Part shown: in pieces, positions 19,232 through 27,641 of the stretch | Numbering within the stretch: position 1 is the first letter of the stretch | How the letters are laid out: each line of letters begins with the position of its first letter | Origin: CAIQPV01 sp963719855 | GTDB taxonomy: Bacteria; Pseudomonadota; Gammaproteobacteria; Burkholderiales; Gallionellaceae | DNA: 64,000 bases | Assembly: GCA_963719855.1 (NCBI GenBank) | Contig: CAVRDK010000004.1 | Location: forward strand, 992,001 to 1,056,000 | Direction: 5' to 3' | Program-made: the position numbers and the translations under genes | The notes under the pieces: generated by a model | Told to the model about the DNA's origin: nothing | The model's database searches: none | The model's input: only the letters and a program-made list of their open reading frames with translations

Positions 19232-20535
19232 TTCGCGCTCCTGATTTGCCAGACGACTGCGCCCGCTTGTTCAGGCGCAAGGTCAAGCGCTAAATTGTAT
19301 TTAGCCAACGCGGCTTTTATCTGTTGTATCGGTGCTTCGCCTGTCTCTTCGGCACGGCTCAGGACAGGCTTCAGGCGTACAAACAAGCTGTGTTCGCGAT
19401 ATTCAAGCCCGGCAATTGAGGATGTCTTGTCCGCCGCCGCGCTGAACCACGCCTCGCCAAAAGCAGCTGTAATCGCAGTGAAATCATCTGGTGCGGCAAT
19501 CCCCGAATCGCGTTTGGCGGCCGCGATCTTCTGCTGCATTTGCGCGAGGGGATCGATGATCACAGACTCCTTCGGATAAGCCGACTTGTAGACCTGAGTC
19601 ATGGTTTTACGCAGCGTATTGGTTTCGCCCTTAATGCGCCACCAGTCGATATTTAATGCAGCGGCATTGATGACCAGAACCGTGGCGGCCAGCGCCAGCG
19701 GCCAGCGCCATGGACGCCAGTCCAGCTTGGGGCCGGTTCCCGCACCCAGTCCCGCCATCAAATCAAGTGTCGTGCCCTTGGCGCCGGCAATCCACTGCGA
19801 CCAGTTGTCGGCAAATACGTTGATGCGTTTATTCAGTGCGGCCGCTTCCTGATAAGCGCGTACCGCCGATTGCGGCACATACAGCGTGATCGGCGCTTCG
19901 GGCGCCATCGCGCACAATGTCCTGATCGCTACATTTGCCGCAGATTCATTCCGTCCACCGCCTTCGGCTGGGCTCAGGGCAGGCTCAATCGTCAAACCGA
20001 TACCGTCTTGTTCAGACAGGCGTAGCGTCATGTCGATACCGGTATCACATTCATTGATGGCGGCGGTCACGCTACCCGGTTGACCAGACTGATAAGACAA
20101 GCACAATTGTGCGGGCAGCACCGCGATATGGTGCGCGCCAAACGCGGTGAATGTCTTGACAAGAAGATCGAGCCAGGCACGCTGCACCACCGCGATGGTG
20201 CGCAATCCATCAGATAGTCCGCCCGCCACGATCACGCATTCGGCAGGATCGCAAAGCAACTGCTCTTCCACCAGATTGGGTAATGCGGCTTTCAGCTTGG
20301 CAGCCGATAGCGGCGGCACCTGCACGCGCAGCACGGTGGCGTTGCTGCCGTCCAGCAGCAACGCCACGCGTTGCATACTGGCTATCGTTTTGGACAGATT
20401 CGACAACGGCTCTACGCCTTCACGTTCGATCACGCCACTATCCGACACCAGCGCGAATGGGTAAGCCAAGGCTAGCCAGTGCTGCGCACGCTCGGTGACG
20501 GACATGGAAGGTAAGCGGATATAGAGTGTGTTCAC
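19228..20535 (-). CDS. gspL: Type II secretion protein GspL
   Basis: 435-residue inner-membrane protein. An actin-like cytoplasmic domain (about 1-245) is followed by one membrane helix (WPLALAATVLVINAAALNIDW, split here for length) and a periplasmic ferredoxin-like domain. It anchors the ATPase GspE to GspM. GTG start at 20535 (MNTLYIRLPSM). Two stretches, EPALSPAEGGG near residue 187 and PVLSRAEETGEAP near residue 390, are translations of a REP-like repeat (CTGAGC...GCCGAAG) found elsewhere between genes. First gene of the gsp cluster; a Crp/Fnr-type palindrome lies 138 bp upstream. Confidence 0.9.
   Translation of the reverse strand: MNTLYIRLPSMSVTERAQHWLALAYPFALVSDSGVIEREGVEPLSNLSKTIASMQRVALLLDGSNATVLRVQVPPLSAAKLKAALPNLVEEQLLCDPAECVIVAGGLSDGLRTIAVVQRAWLDLLVKTFTAFGAHHIAVLPAQLCLSYQSGQPGSVTAAINECDTGIDMTLRLSEQDGIGLTIEPALSPAEGGGRNESAANVAIRTLCAMAPEAPITLYVPQSAVRAYQEAAALNKRINVFADNWSQWIAGAKGTTLDLMAGLGAGTGPKLDWRPWRWPLALAATVLVINAAALNIDWWRIKGETNTLRKTMTQVYKSAYPKESVIIDPLAQMQQKIAAAKRDSGIAAPDDFTAITAAFGEAWFSAAADKTSSIAGLEYREHSLFVRLKPVLSRAEETGEAPIQQIKAALAKYNLALDLAPEQAGAVVWQIRSAK
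19345..19370. repeat. REP-like fragment inside gspL (copy 1)
   Basis: CTTCGGCACGGCTCAGGACA and flanks match the intergenic repeat at 27907-27933 (CTTCGGCTATGCTCAGGACA). Read in frame as PVLSRAEE. Confidence 0.65.
19961..19985. repeat. REP-like fragment inside gspL (copy 2)
   Basis: CCTTCGGCTGGGCTCAGGGC followed by AGGCTC is a second copy of the same short repeat. Read in frame as EPALSPAEGG. Confidence 0.65.
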
Positions 20536-20644
20536 GGTATCTTGTTAATTTGGCTAATGGGTCGCTTAAATAATTATCTCAGATTGTCCATTAAGCAGGC
20601 CGAAACGCCAATTCCAGACTGGGTTCCTAATGGGAACGATTAGG

Positions 20645-20688
20645 AATTTACATGGCCGAGCATGGTGCTGTATGTGCGGTACCGCACA
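20645..20688 (-). promoter_or_regulatory. Putative Crp/Fnr-family operator and promoter upstream of gspL
   Basis: Palindrome TGTGCGGTACCGCACA (20673-20688) is identical in its core to that upstream of the Crp/Fnr gene. On the minus strand TAAATT lies 31-36 bases from the centre, as a -10 box would under class II activation. About 30 bases downstream of the palindrome also resemble the 11783 site (CATA, AGC, CATG). The gspL GTG is 138 bp away. Confidence 0.6.
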
Positions 20689-20777
20689 AATGAACAATCC
20701 CGGCTTAAACTCGTCATGAACTTGCGCCAGCATCTTAGCATTCCCTCAGTTATAGAGCCGACCAATAACATAGCGTG

Positions 20778-20834
20778 CCGTTCGCCCCGAGCTTGTCGAA
20801 GGGATATATGGTTCGACTGACTCACCACGAACGG
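20778..20834. repeat. REP-like element (GAGCTTGTCGAAGGG family)
   Basis: Starts CCGTTCGCCCCGAGCTTGTC and ends CACCACGAACGG, giving CCGTTCG/CGAACGG inverted ends. The same sequence family forms the interior of the MITE at 38438-38604. Confidence 0.7.
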
Positions 20835-20965
20835 ATTTCAATCTGCTTAATGGTCGACTCTATAAAGTATAAGGTGTTGATACAAAATGACTCAATACGG
20901 GATAAAACTTACCAAGTGGTTGGTTATATCGAGCAAGCTCGATGTAGAATTGACACAGCGGCAAC

Positions 20966-20998
20966 GATGGGTTGCGCTTCGCTACACCCATCCTACGC
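20966..20998. repeat. REP-like hairpin (GATGGGT...ACCCATC)
   Basis: GATGGGTTGCGCTTCGCTAC followed by ACCCATCCTACGC: short inverted repeat ending about 25 bp before the apaH start. This repeat type is common between genes in many proteobacteria. Confidence 0.6.
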
Positions 20999-21022
20999 GC
21001 TAATGGATAATTTGGAACTAAT

Positions 21023-21847
21023 TTGGCAACCTATGCCGTAGGCGATATTCAGGGGTGTGGCACCGAGTTTCGGCAGTTGCTGGAACTGATACGCTTCGAC
21101 CCGGTGGCGGACAGGCTTTGGCTGGTGGGCGACCTGGTCAACCGGGGGCCGGATTCGCTGGGGGTGTTGCGGCTGGTGAAGTCGCTGGGCAATGCCGCCA
21201 TTACTGTGCTGGGCAACCACGACCTGCATCTGCTCGCGGTGGGGGAGGGCGTCGCCGAGTTGCACCGTAGCGATACGCTAAATGACATTCTCCATGCTCC
21301 GGATCGAAATGAGTTGCTGGCCTGGTTGCGCGCGCAACGCCTGTTGCATGTGGAAGGCGATTGGGTGCTGGTACACGCCGGGTTGTTGCCGCAATGGAGC
21401 GTGGCGCAGGCGCAAGAGTTTGCGCATGAAGTTGAAGCCGCACTGCGCGGCAAGCATTACCATGAATTTCTCACGCGCATGTACGGCAACCAGCCCGACC
21501 ATTGGGATGATGACCTCACCGGCTACAAACGGCTGCGCGTCATTACCAACGCTTTCACACGCATGCGTGTCTGCACGGCGCAGGGCGGGATGGAATTCAA
21601 GTTCAAGGGCGAGGTGCGGGATATTCCCCAAGGCTATTTGCCGTGGTTCGAAGTGCCGGGACGCGCCAGCGCTGGCGCGGCAATTGTGTGCGGACATTGG
21701 TCGGCGCTGGGGCTGAAAGTCACGCCGAATGTCATCGCGCTGGACACCGGTTGCCTGTGGGGCGGGCCGCTATCCGCGATCCGCCTGGAAGACCGCAAGC
21801 TATTTCAAGTGCCTTGTTCGGCAGCACCCGTTGCCCAGGACTGGTAA
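21023..21847 (+). CDS. apaH: Symmetrical bis(5'-nucleosyl)-tetraphosphatase ApaH
   Basis: 274-residue calcineurin-like phosphoesterase that splits Ap4A into two ADP and controls Np4A alarmones and Np4 mRNA caps. Metal-site motifs are GDIQGC (about 7-12), GDLVNRGP (about 37-44) and GNHDLH (about 65-70), with histidines in LVHAGLLPQW and CGHWSALG. The start is a TTG at 21023 giving MATYAVGDIQGC, the usual ApaH opening; no better ATG exists, and the ribosome site is weak (GGA 9 bp upstream). Confidence 0.95.
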   Translation: MATYAVGDIQGCGTEFRQLLELIRFDPVADRLWLVGDLVNRGPDSLGVLRLVKSLGNAAITVLGNHDLHLLAVGEGVAELHRSDTLNDILHAPDRNELLAWLRAQRLLHVEGDWVLVHAGLLPQWSVAQAQEFAHEVEAALRGKHYHEFLTRMYGNQPDHWDDDLTGYKRLRVITNAFTRMRVCTAQGGMEFKFKGEVRDIPQGYLPWFEVPGRASAGAAIVCGHWSALGLKVTPNVIALDTGCLWGGPLSAIRLEDRKLFQVPCSAAPVAQDW

Positions 21848-21932
21848 TGTTCGGTTGAGTACGCTTCAAACTGGTGTGGATTGGTAAGAGGCATTATGCT
21901 GACCCGTTCTCGCCGATAGGCAGCGATGCTTT

Positions 21933-22005
21933 TGTGGGAGCGACCTCCCGGTCGCGAAGGGTTTTGAGGTTTTCGCCGAATCGCGGCCGGGAGGCCGCTC
22001 CCACA
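21933..22005. repeat. 73-bp inverted repeat (TGTGGGAGCG...CGCTCCCACA)
   Basis: Long imperfect palindrome: TGTGGGAGCGACCTCCCGGT on the left pairs with ACCGGGAGG-like CGGCCGGGAGGCCGCTCCCACA (written in two parts: CGGCCGGGAGG and CCGCTCCCACA) on the right. It lies downstream of apaH and could act as a REP/PU-type element or bidirectional processing site. The rest of 21848-22143 shows no gene. Confidence 0.75.
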
Positions 22006-22143
22006 AGGATAATGCCGCAATTGGCCTTAGATGATGATTACCGCATCAGTTTGAATCGCACCCTGTTCGGTTTATTCGTTTGATGATTCTTCAATGGTTT
22101 GCGATAATGCCGCACACAAATTCGTGCTGCATATCCCTTTCGC

Positions 22144-22506
22144 ATGACTATTCCTACTGAAATTACCCTGCACCAGCAATCCAGGCAACTGGAAATCGCC
22201 TTCGAAGACGGCGCGCGTTATCGCTTTCCGTTTGAATTCCTGCGCGTGTATTCGCCCTCCGCCGAGGTGCGCGGGCATGGGCCGGGTCAGGAGGTGCTAC
22301 AAGTTGGAAAACAAAACGTGAATTTGATTGAAGTGGTGCCGGTAGGCAGCTACGCCCTCAAGCTGGTTTTCGATGACGAACACGATAGCGGCCTGTACAC
22401 TTGGGACTACCTGTATGAACTGGGCAAGAATCAGGACGCAAAGTGGGGCGACTATCTGCGACAGATGGAAGAAGCAGGCGCAAGTCGCGAGTGTGCACGG
22501 ACTTGA
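22144..22506 (+). CDS. DUF971 domain protein (GBBH-like N-terminal domain)
   Basis: 120-residue DUF971 protein (TEITLHQQSRQLEIAFEDGA near the N-terminus, EVVPVGSYALKLVFDDEHDS, then GLYTWDYLYELG). The domain also forms the N-terminus of gamma-butyrobetaine hydroxylase and binds zinc there, but zinc-binding cysteines are not evident here. In many betaproteobacteria it sits before ubiE; that gene is absent here. Function unknown. Confidence 0.85.
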   Translation: MTIPTEITLHQQSRQLEIAFEDGARYRFPFEFLRVYSPSAEVRGHGPGQEVLQVGKQNVNLIEVVPVGSYALKLVFDDEHDSGLYTWDYLYELGKNQDAKWGDYLRQMEEAGASRECART

Positions 22507-22682
22507 GGCGTTATATGCCTCTGAACTATTTTCAGGATGCGGTGTTCCCCACTTTGACAAAGGGGGAAGCGGTTCGGTGGTGCTCACCCTGAGAATTGTT
22601 CAGAGGTATTCCACTTTTATATCGCGTAGAGGCGTATGGCACTCGCCCCTACATTTAATTTTCGGGTTGAAGGCACACCTGC
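22507..22682. repeat. Intergenic region with two short inverted repeats
   Basis: TTCCCC...GGGGGAA around 22546-22572 and GTAGAGGCG...CGCCCCTAC at 22626-22650 could form hairpins downstream of the convergent genes. No U-run follows, so these are more likely repeat remnants than terminators. Confidence 0.4.
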
Positions 22683-23570
22683 CTAAATGACGACCTCTTC
22701 ACCTTCACGCGCCAGCCGGATGTCCAGTTCGCTTTCCGCGCCGGGATGACGGGCCAGCGCTTCGGCGAAAACATTTTCCAGGTCGTCGTCGCTGCGGGTG
22801 GGTTCGTGGTGGGTACAGTAAAGAATTTTTGCGCCTGCCGCTTGCGCCAGTTCGATGCTGGAGTCGAACGTGCCGTGGCCCCAGCCTTTTTTCGTCGGAT
22901 ATTCTTCAACGGTGTAAGCAGAATCGGCGATGAGCACATCTACACCCTGAATGGCCTCCACAATGGAACGGCGCTGCTCATCGATCAATGATTGATATTC
23001 GGCAAAGCCGTCATCATCCGGGTCATAGATGTTGGTATGGGGTTCGTGGTCGCCGGTGAAAAATACGGATTTTCCGTTACAGTCGATACGGTAGCCGAGG
23101 TTGACCACCGGGTGGTTGAGCAGGATGGGGGTGACGGTGGCTGAACCGACAGTTACAGGCTCATTGGGCATGACCGTCAGGTACTCGATGCGGGATTTCA
23201 TCTCTGCCTCGCGTACCGGGAAGTAGCTGTATTGCATCTGGACATTCATGATCCGCTCCGGCCCTTCTCCGGAAATCGGGTCGAATGACCCATGCAGTTT
23301 AATCTTGTTTCCCGGTATGAAAATGGGGATGAAAAATGGTAGTCCCTGAATGTGATCCCAATGGCTGTGGGTGTTGAAAATATGGGCTGTGACGGGAAGC
23401 TCCCTGAGCAGCGTTTGCGACAACGGGAAAATACCGGTGCCGCCGTCCAGAATGATAAGTTCGTTATTGTCGGTGCGAACTTCAATGCAAGTAGTGTTGC
23501 CGCCGTAGCGTACGGTTTTCGGGCCGGGTGATGGAATCGATCCGCGCACGCCCCATAATTTCACTTTCAT
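22683..23570 (-). CDS. MBL-fold metallo-hydrolase
   Basis: 295-residue metallo-beta-lactamase-fold protein. The zinc motif NTHSHWDHIQGLPFF lies at about residues 87-101, with further ligand candidates in LNHPVVNLGYRI, FTGDHEPH and CTHHEPTRSDDD. It opens MKVKLWGVRGSIPSPGP, typical of the phosphodiesterase-like/PhnP-like branch. It starts one base after the stop of the HDOD gene, so the two are co-translated and probably act in one pathway, possibly signalling. The substrate cannot be inferred. Confidence 0.85.
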   Translation of the reverse strand: MKVKLWGVRGSIPSPGPKTVRYGGNTTCIEVRTDNNELIILDGGTGIFPLSQTLLRELPVTAHIFNTHSHWDHIQGLPFFIPIFIPGNKIKLHGSFDPISGEGPERIMNVQMQYSYFPVREAEMKSRIEYLTVMPNEPVTVGSATVTPILLNHPVVNLGYRIDCNGKSVFFTGDHEPHTNIYDPDDDGFAEYQSLIDEQRRSIVEAIQGVDVLIADSAYTVEEYPTKKGWGHGTFDSSIELAQAAGAKILYCTHHEPTRSDDDLENVFAEALARHPGAESELDIRLAREGEEVVI

Positions 23571-24434
23571 CTAAACCCCTTTGGTAAAAGACTGCGCTTC
23601 TTCCACAACCTTCGAAAGGTCGCCCAAGCGCGCGATTATGCTATCCATGTCGCCGCCGAAGCGTTCAACCAAGGCTGGCGGCAACTCTTCCACCAGAAGA
23701 TTACCGCTGTTGCCCATGGATAATTTCTTGCTGATCTGGTCGGCCACAAAGAGGCAGCATTGCACGGTATTCTCGGGCGAGATTTCGCTATGGTGATGGC
23801 GTATGGCATCGGCAAGCGATTCCGGAAACTGCCATTTTCCCACCAACATGGCTCCCACCAAAGAATGATCGGCGCCGATAATTTTTTGTTCGGCAACATG
23901 CAGCGAAATAGCTTGTTCGCTGCTCAAGGCAAGAGCTTGCTTGAATTCTGTCGGCATGAACTGGGCATACACCACTTTACCGAAATCATGCAGCAGACCC
24001 GCAATATAGCAATCGGCAGGATCAATGTCGTCGCCCCCGCCGAATTTTTGACATAGCGTGCGCGCCAGGCTGGCGGTGGTGAGCGAGTGCAAGAGGTAGC
24101 GTTGAATATCGAATCCGGCTGCGTTCTGCTGTGGTAGCACCCCCATGGCGGCAAACGACAGAGCCATATTCTTGATTGTATTAAGCCCCAGATAAACCAC
24201 AGACTGGTTCACCGAGGTGATTTGCTTGGGGAAGCTGTAGTAGGCGGAATTGAGAATGCGCAGCAATTTCATGGTCATCACCGGATCCTTCTCGATGACC
24301 ATGACTAATTCTTTGGGTTCGCAATTGATGTCGCGGGTGAGTTCCAGAATGCGCTGCACGCTTTTTGGGAAAGCGGGCATCTTCTCCACTGCTGCGGAGA
24401 GTTTCTTGGTAAGTTCAGCCGAAGTTTCAGTCAT
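23571..24434 (-). CDS. HDOD domain protein
   Basis: 287-residue HDOD protein (about residues 18-215: PAFPKSVQRILELTRDINC, VIEKDPVMTMKLLRILNSAY, CYIAGLLHDFGKVVYAQ). HDOD domains are non-catalytic or degenerate HD relatives that act in regulatory protein interactions. Here HD-like residues survive in LLHDFGK and HHHSE, so hydrolase activity is not ruled out. First gene of a two-gene unit with the MBL-fold protein. Confidence 0.88.
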   Translation of the reverse strand: MTETSAELTKKLSAAVEKMPAFPKSVQRILELTRDINCEPKELVMVIEKDPVMTMKLLRILNSAYYSFPKQITSVNQSVVYLGLNTIKNMALSFAAMGVLPQQNAAGFDIQRYLLHSLTTASLARTLCQKFGGGDDIDPADCYIAGLLHDFGKVVYAQFMPTEFKQALALSSEQAISLHVAEQKIIGADHSLVGAMLVGKWQFPESLADAIRHHHSEISPENTVQCCLFVADQISKKLSMGNSGNLLVEELPPALVERFGGDMDSIIARLGDLSKVVEEAQSFTKGV

Positions 24435-24567
24435 GAAAATTTTCGCGCAATCAGTGGGGCTTGTTCACCGGGCTAACCCGGACAGTTATTCAGTCTACAA
24501 TAGACGGAGGTAATTGCCGTCATTCTGTCCTATGATGCCATTTTACAACCTGCCGTAACATTTAACC

Positions 24568-24584
24568 GAAACAAATAGTTTCGA
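24568..24584. promoter_or_regulatory. Small dyad upstream of lipA
   Basis: CGAAACAAATAGTTTCG: perfect 6-bp arms with a 5-bp spacer in the 194-bp divergent region between the HDOD gene and lipA, 45 bp before the lipA ATG. Possible operator; the regulator is unknown. Confidence 0.35.
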
Positions 24585-24628
24585 TTACGATATTCTTGGA
24601 AAATTCGTAGACACCACACCAAATAAGT

Positions 24629-25576
24629 ATGAGCAACATTGACAAACAAACCGGCAAAGAAAAGACCGCGCGCAACCCGATCAAGATCATCCCCTTGCAG
24701 CAACGCCTGCGCAAACCGGAATGGATACGGGTGAAGTCCGGCAGCGGGCAGGGTTACCACGAGGTAAAACGCCTGTTGCGCGAACACAAGTTGCATACCG
24801 TGTGCGAAGAAGCCTCCTGCCCCAACATCGGCGAATGCTTCGGCAAGGGCACGGCGACGTTCATGATTCTTGGCGACGTGTGCACGCGGCGCTGTCCGTT
24901 TTGCGATGTGGCACATGGCAAGCCGCTGCCGCCGGATGCTAACGAACCGGCGCACTTGGCGCAATCCATCGCCTTGCTCAAGCTTAAGTACGTGGTCATC
25001 ACCAGCGTGGATCGGGACGATCTGCGCGATGGCGGCGCACAGCATTTCGCTGATTGCCTCAGCGCCATTCGCTCCAGTTCGCCTGATACCAAGCTGGAAA
25101 CGCTGGTGCCGGATTTTCGCGGTCGTCTGGAGTTGGCTCTGGACGCGCTTTCCATCAGCCTGCCCGACGTGCTCAACCACAATATGGAAACAGTGCCGCG
25201 TTTGTACTCACTAGCCCGTCCCGGCGCGGAATACGGGCATTCGCTCAATTTGCTCAAGGAATTCAAGGCGCGCTTCCCGCAAGTGATGACCAAATCCGGC
25301 TTGATGCTGGGGCTGGGCGAAACGGACGAAGAGGTGCTGCAAGTGATGCGCGACCTGCGCGCGCACGACGTTGAAATGCTCACGCTGGGACAGTACCTGC
25401 AACCCTCCGACGACCACCTGCCAGTGCTGCGCTATGTCACGCCGGAAACATTCAGGGTGTTCGAGCAAGCTGCGCTGGGAATGGGGTTTTTACATGCCGC
25501 TTGCGGGCCTATGGTCAGGTCGAGCTATTTTGCGGATGAGCAGGCACATCAGGCAGGTGTCAACTTACACAAATAA
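24629..25576 (+). CDS. lipA: Lipoyl synthase LipA
   Basis: 315-residue radical SAM enzyme that inserts two sulfur atoms into octanoyl-protein to make lipoyl-protein. Both iron-sulfur motifs are present: auxiliary cluster CEEASCPNIGECF and radical SAM cluster CTRRCPFCDVAHG. The C-terminal serine ligand lies in GPMVRSSYFADEQAHQAG. lipB, the usual neighbour, is not adjacent. The start at 24629 gives a typical basic N-terminal extension. Confidence 0.97.
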   Translation: MSNIDKQTGKEKTARNPIKIIPLQQRLRKPEWIRVKSGSGQGYHEVKRLLREHKLHTVCEEASCPNIGECFGKGTATFMILGDVCTRRCPFCDVAHGKPLPPDANEPAHLAQSIALLKLKYVVITSVDRDDLRDGGAQHFADCLSAIRSSSPDTKLETLVPDFRGRLELALDALSISLPDVLNHNMETVPRLYSLARPGAEYGHSLNLLKEFKARFPQVMTKSGLMLGLGETDEEVLQVMRDLRAHDVEMLTLGQYLQPSDDHLPVLRYVTPETFRVFEQAALGMGFLHAACGPMVRSSYFADEQAHQAGVNLHK

Positions 25577-25696
25577 ATGATAATTTCTACTGATTACATG
25601 GATATTCCCGACACATCCAGAGAATAATTGGTCATAATGTCAGGATCAAAAACTTGGGGATATCTGCCGTGATGCTGGTAGTCGCTTACAATTACA

Positions 25697-27460
25697 GTGA
25701 TCTTAACTGCTCTATTTGTCACCGTGGCTTCATTTTCTATGCGTAAATTAGCGACCAACGTTGATGAGCAGCTTCGTATTGCCGCCATCGCTTTTGAATC
25801 TCAGGAAGGCATGCTTGTCTCCGACGCCAATAACTTGATCCTTCGGGTGAACCGCGCTTTCACCAAAATCACCGGTTACACATCAGAAGAAGTTATTGGC
25901 AAAAACCCGCAAATACTCCACTCTGACCGTCATGATGCAAACTTCTTTGCGGCAATGTGGAAGAGCATCGAAAACACCGGTTCATGGAAAGGTGAAATCT
26001 GGAATCGGCACAAGAATGGCGAAGTTTATCCAGAGTATCTCAACATCACCGCAGTAAAAGACCAAAACGGCACCGTCACCAATTACATTGCCACGCTCAA
26101 CGAAATCACCATGAGCAGTGGGGCGGCGGATGAGATCAAGCATCTGGCTTTCTATGACCCCCTTACTGGTCTGCCCAACCGGCGGCTTCTCATGGATCGG
26201 CTTCAACAAGCATTCGCTACCAGTGCGCGTACCGGTCGACGTGGTGCGCTGCTGATCATTGACTTGGACAATTTCAAGACACTCAACGACACCCTGGGCC
26301 ATGACATCGGGGACTTGCTGCTGAAACAGGCCGCGCGACGCCTGGAATACTGTGTGCGAGAAGACGACACCGTGGCACGTCTGGGGGGGGATGAGTTCGT
26401 GGTGTTGCTCGAAGACCTGAACAAAGATCCACTGGAAGCTGCGACTCAGACTGAGGCTGTCGGCGATAAAATTCGCGCTACGCTCAGCCAGATTTACCAT
26501 CTTGCCTCTCACGAACATCGCAGCACCCCCAGTATCGGTGCGGCCATTTACTGCGATCACGATCAATCTCAGGAAGAACTGCTGAAACAGGCCGACATTG
26601 CCATGTATCAGGCCAAGAAAGCAGGCCGTAACACCCTGAGATTCTTTGACCCGCATATGCAGGATGTCATTAACGCCCACGCTGCCCTCGAAAGTGAATT
26701 GCACAAAGCACTTGAGAAAGGGCAATTCCGTTTATATTACCAGATTCAGGTGGATAGTTTGCACTGTCCATTGGGCGCAGAGGCACTGATCCGCTGGGTA
26801 CACCCTGAACGTGGTCTGGTATCGCCTGTTCATTTTATTCCGCTTGCGGAAGAAACCGGGCTGATACTGCCCATCGGGCAATGGGTTCTGGAAACGGCAT
26901 GCGCACAGATCAAGGCATGGGAGCAAAATAAGCTCACCCGAGACCTTATCCTGGCGGTCAACGTGAGTGCCAAGCAAATCCATCAAACTGATTTTGTGGC
27001 GCAGGTGCAATCTTTAGTGCAACGCCATGCCATAAATCCGGCTCTGCTTAAGCTGGAACTCACCGAAAGCATGTTGCTGGAAAATATCGAGGACATCATT
27101 GCCACCATGAACGCATTGAAAGATATCGGTGTGCAGTTTTCACTGGATGACTTCGGCACCGGCTATTCATCCTTGCAATATCTCAAACGGCTACCACTGA
27201 ATCAGCTCAAAATCGATCAGTCGTTCATACGCGACCTTGCCGGCGACAACAGCGATAAAGCGATCGTGCGCACTATCATTGCCATGGCAAAAGGCCTGAA
27301 TCTTGACGTCATTGCCGAAGGGGTCGAAACAGAAGAGCAACGACAAACTCTCCGAAATAAGGGCTGCACTAACTATCAAGGGTTTCTTTTTGGCAAACCA
27401 ATACCGATTGAGCAGTTTGAGGCAATCTGGGTTCATGGTGAGTTGCCCCATATTCTTTAG
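25697..27460 (+). CDS. PAS-GGDEF-EAL dual c-di-GMP protein
   Basis: 587 residues: PAS (about 25-145, EGMLVSDANNLILRVNRAFT), GGDEF (about 155-315, active motif RLGGDEFVV) and EAL (about 335-580, AEALIRW, ESMLLENI, DDFGTGYSSL, IAEGVETEEQ). Diguanylate cyclase and c-di-GMP phosphodiesterase residues both look intact, so it could be bifunctional. GTG start at 25697, with an in-frame ATG at 25739 as the alternative. The first 14 residues form a short hydrophobic stretch rather than a sensor domain, so the N-terminus may be truncated relative to relatives. Confidence 0.88.
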   Translation: MILTALFVTVASFSMRKLATNVDEQLRIAAIAFESQEGMLVSDANNLILRVNRAFTKITGYTSEEVIGKNPQILHSDRHDANFFAAMWKSIENTGSWKGEIWNRHKNGEVYPEYLNITAVKDQNGTVTNYIATLNEITMSSGAADEIKHLAFYDPLTGLPNRRLLMDRLQQAFATSARTGRRGALLIIDLDNFKTLNDTLGHDIGDLLLKQAARRLEYCVREDDTVARLGGDEFVVLLEDLNKDPLEAATQTEAVGDKIRATLSQIYHLASHEHRSTPSIGAAIYCDHDQSQEELLKQADIAMYQAKKAGRNTLRFFDPHMQDVINAHAALESELHKALEKGQFRLYYQIQVDSLHCPLGAEALIRWVHPERGLVSPVHFIPLAEETGLILPIGQWVLETACAQIKAWEQNKLTRDLILAVNVSAKQIHQTDFVAQVQSLVQRHAINPALLKLELTESMLLENIEDIIATMNALKDIGVQFSLDDFGTGYSSLQYLKRLPLNQLKIDQSFIRDLAGDNSDKAIVRTIIAMAKGLNLDVIAEGVETEEQRQTLRNKGCTNYQGFLFGKPIPIEQFEAIWVHGELPHIL

Positions 27461-27500
27461 CCTTCAGAATGACTGGCCTAACCAAGGCAATAATTGCAAC

Positions 27501-27641
27501 ATGAACCAATCAGACTTCATAATGCGTTTAGCTAACCCGCATCCTCAATTCCCTGCCCAGGATGCCAATCTTGCCGTCAAAGCGATTCTGGATTCCATGT
27601 CTGCCACGATGGGCGCTTTTCTGTGGAGTGTTGCGCGATGA
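27501..27641 (+). pseudogene. Truncated IHF-beta/HU-like fragment
   Basis: 46-residue frame beginning MNQSDFIMRLANPHPQFPAQ and DANLAVKAILDSMSATM, which matches the helical N-terminal third of IHF-beta/HU (compare the family pattern MTKSELI.RL....P.L...D...AVK.ILDAMS). The beta-arm DNA-binding region is missing; after residue 37 the sequence becomes unrelated (GAFLWSVAR) and stops. The stop overlaps the ATG of the next gene. Probably a relic of an ihfB-like gene. Confidence 0.65.

Larger units (their letters stand above)
20536..21022. other. 487-bp intergenic region between gspL and apaH
   Basis: Divergent intergenic region. It contains the Crp/Fnr-type palindrome (20673-20688), a REP-like element at 20778-20834 and a second type of REP at 20966-20998. 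No convincing small gene was found. Both flanking genes (gspL leftward, apaH rightward) should have promoters here. Confidence 0.7.
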
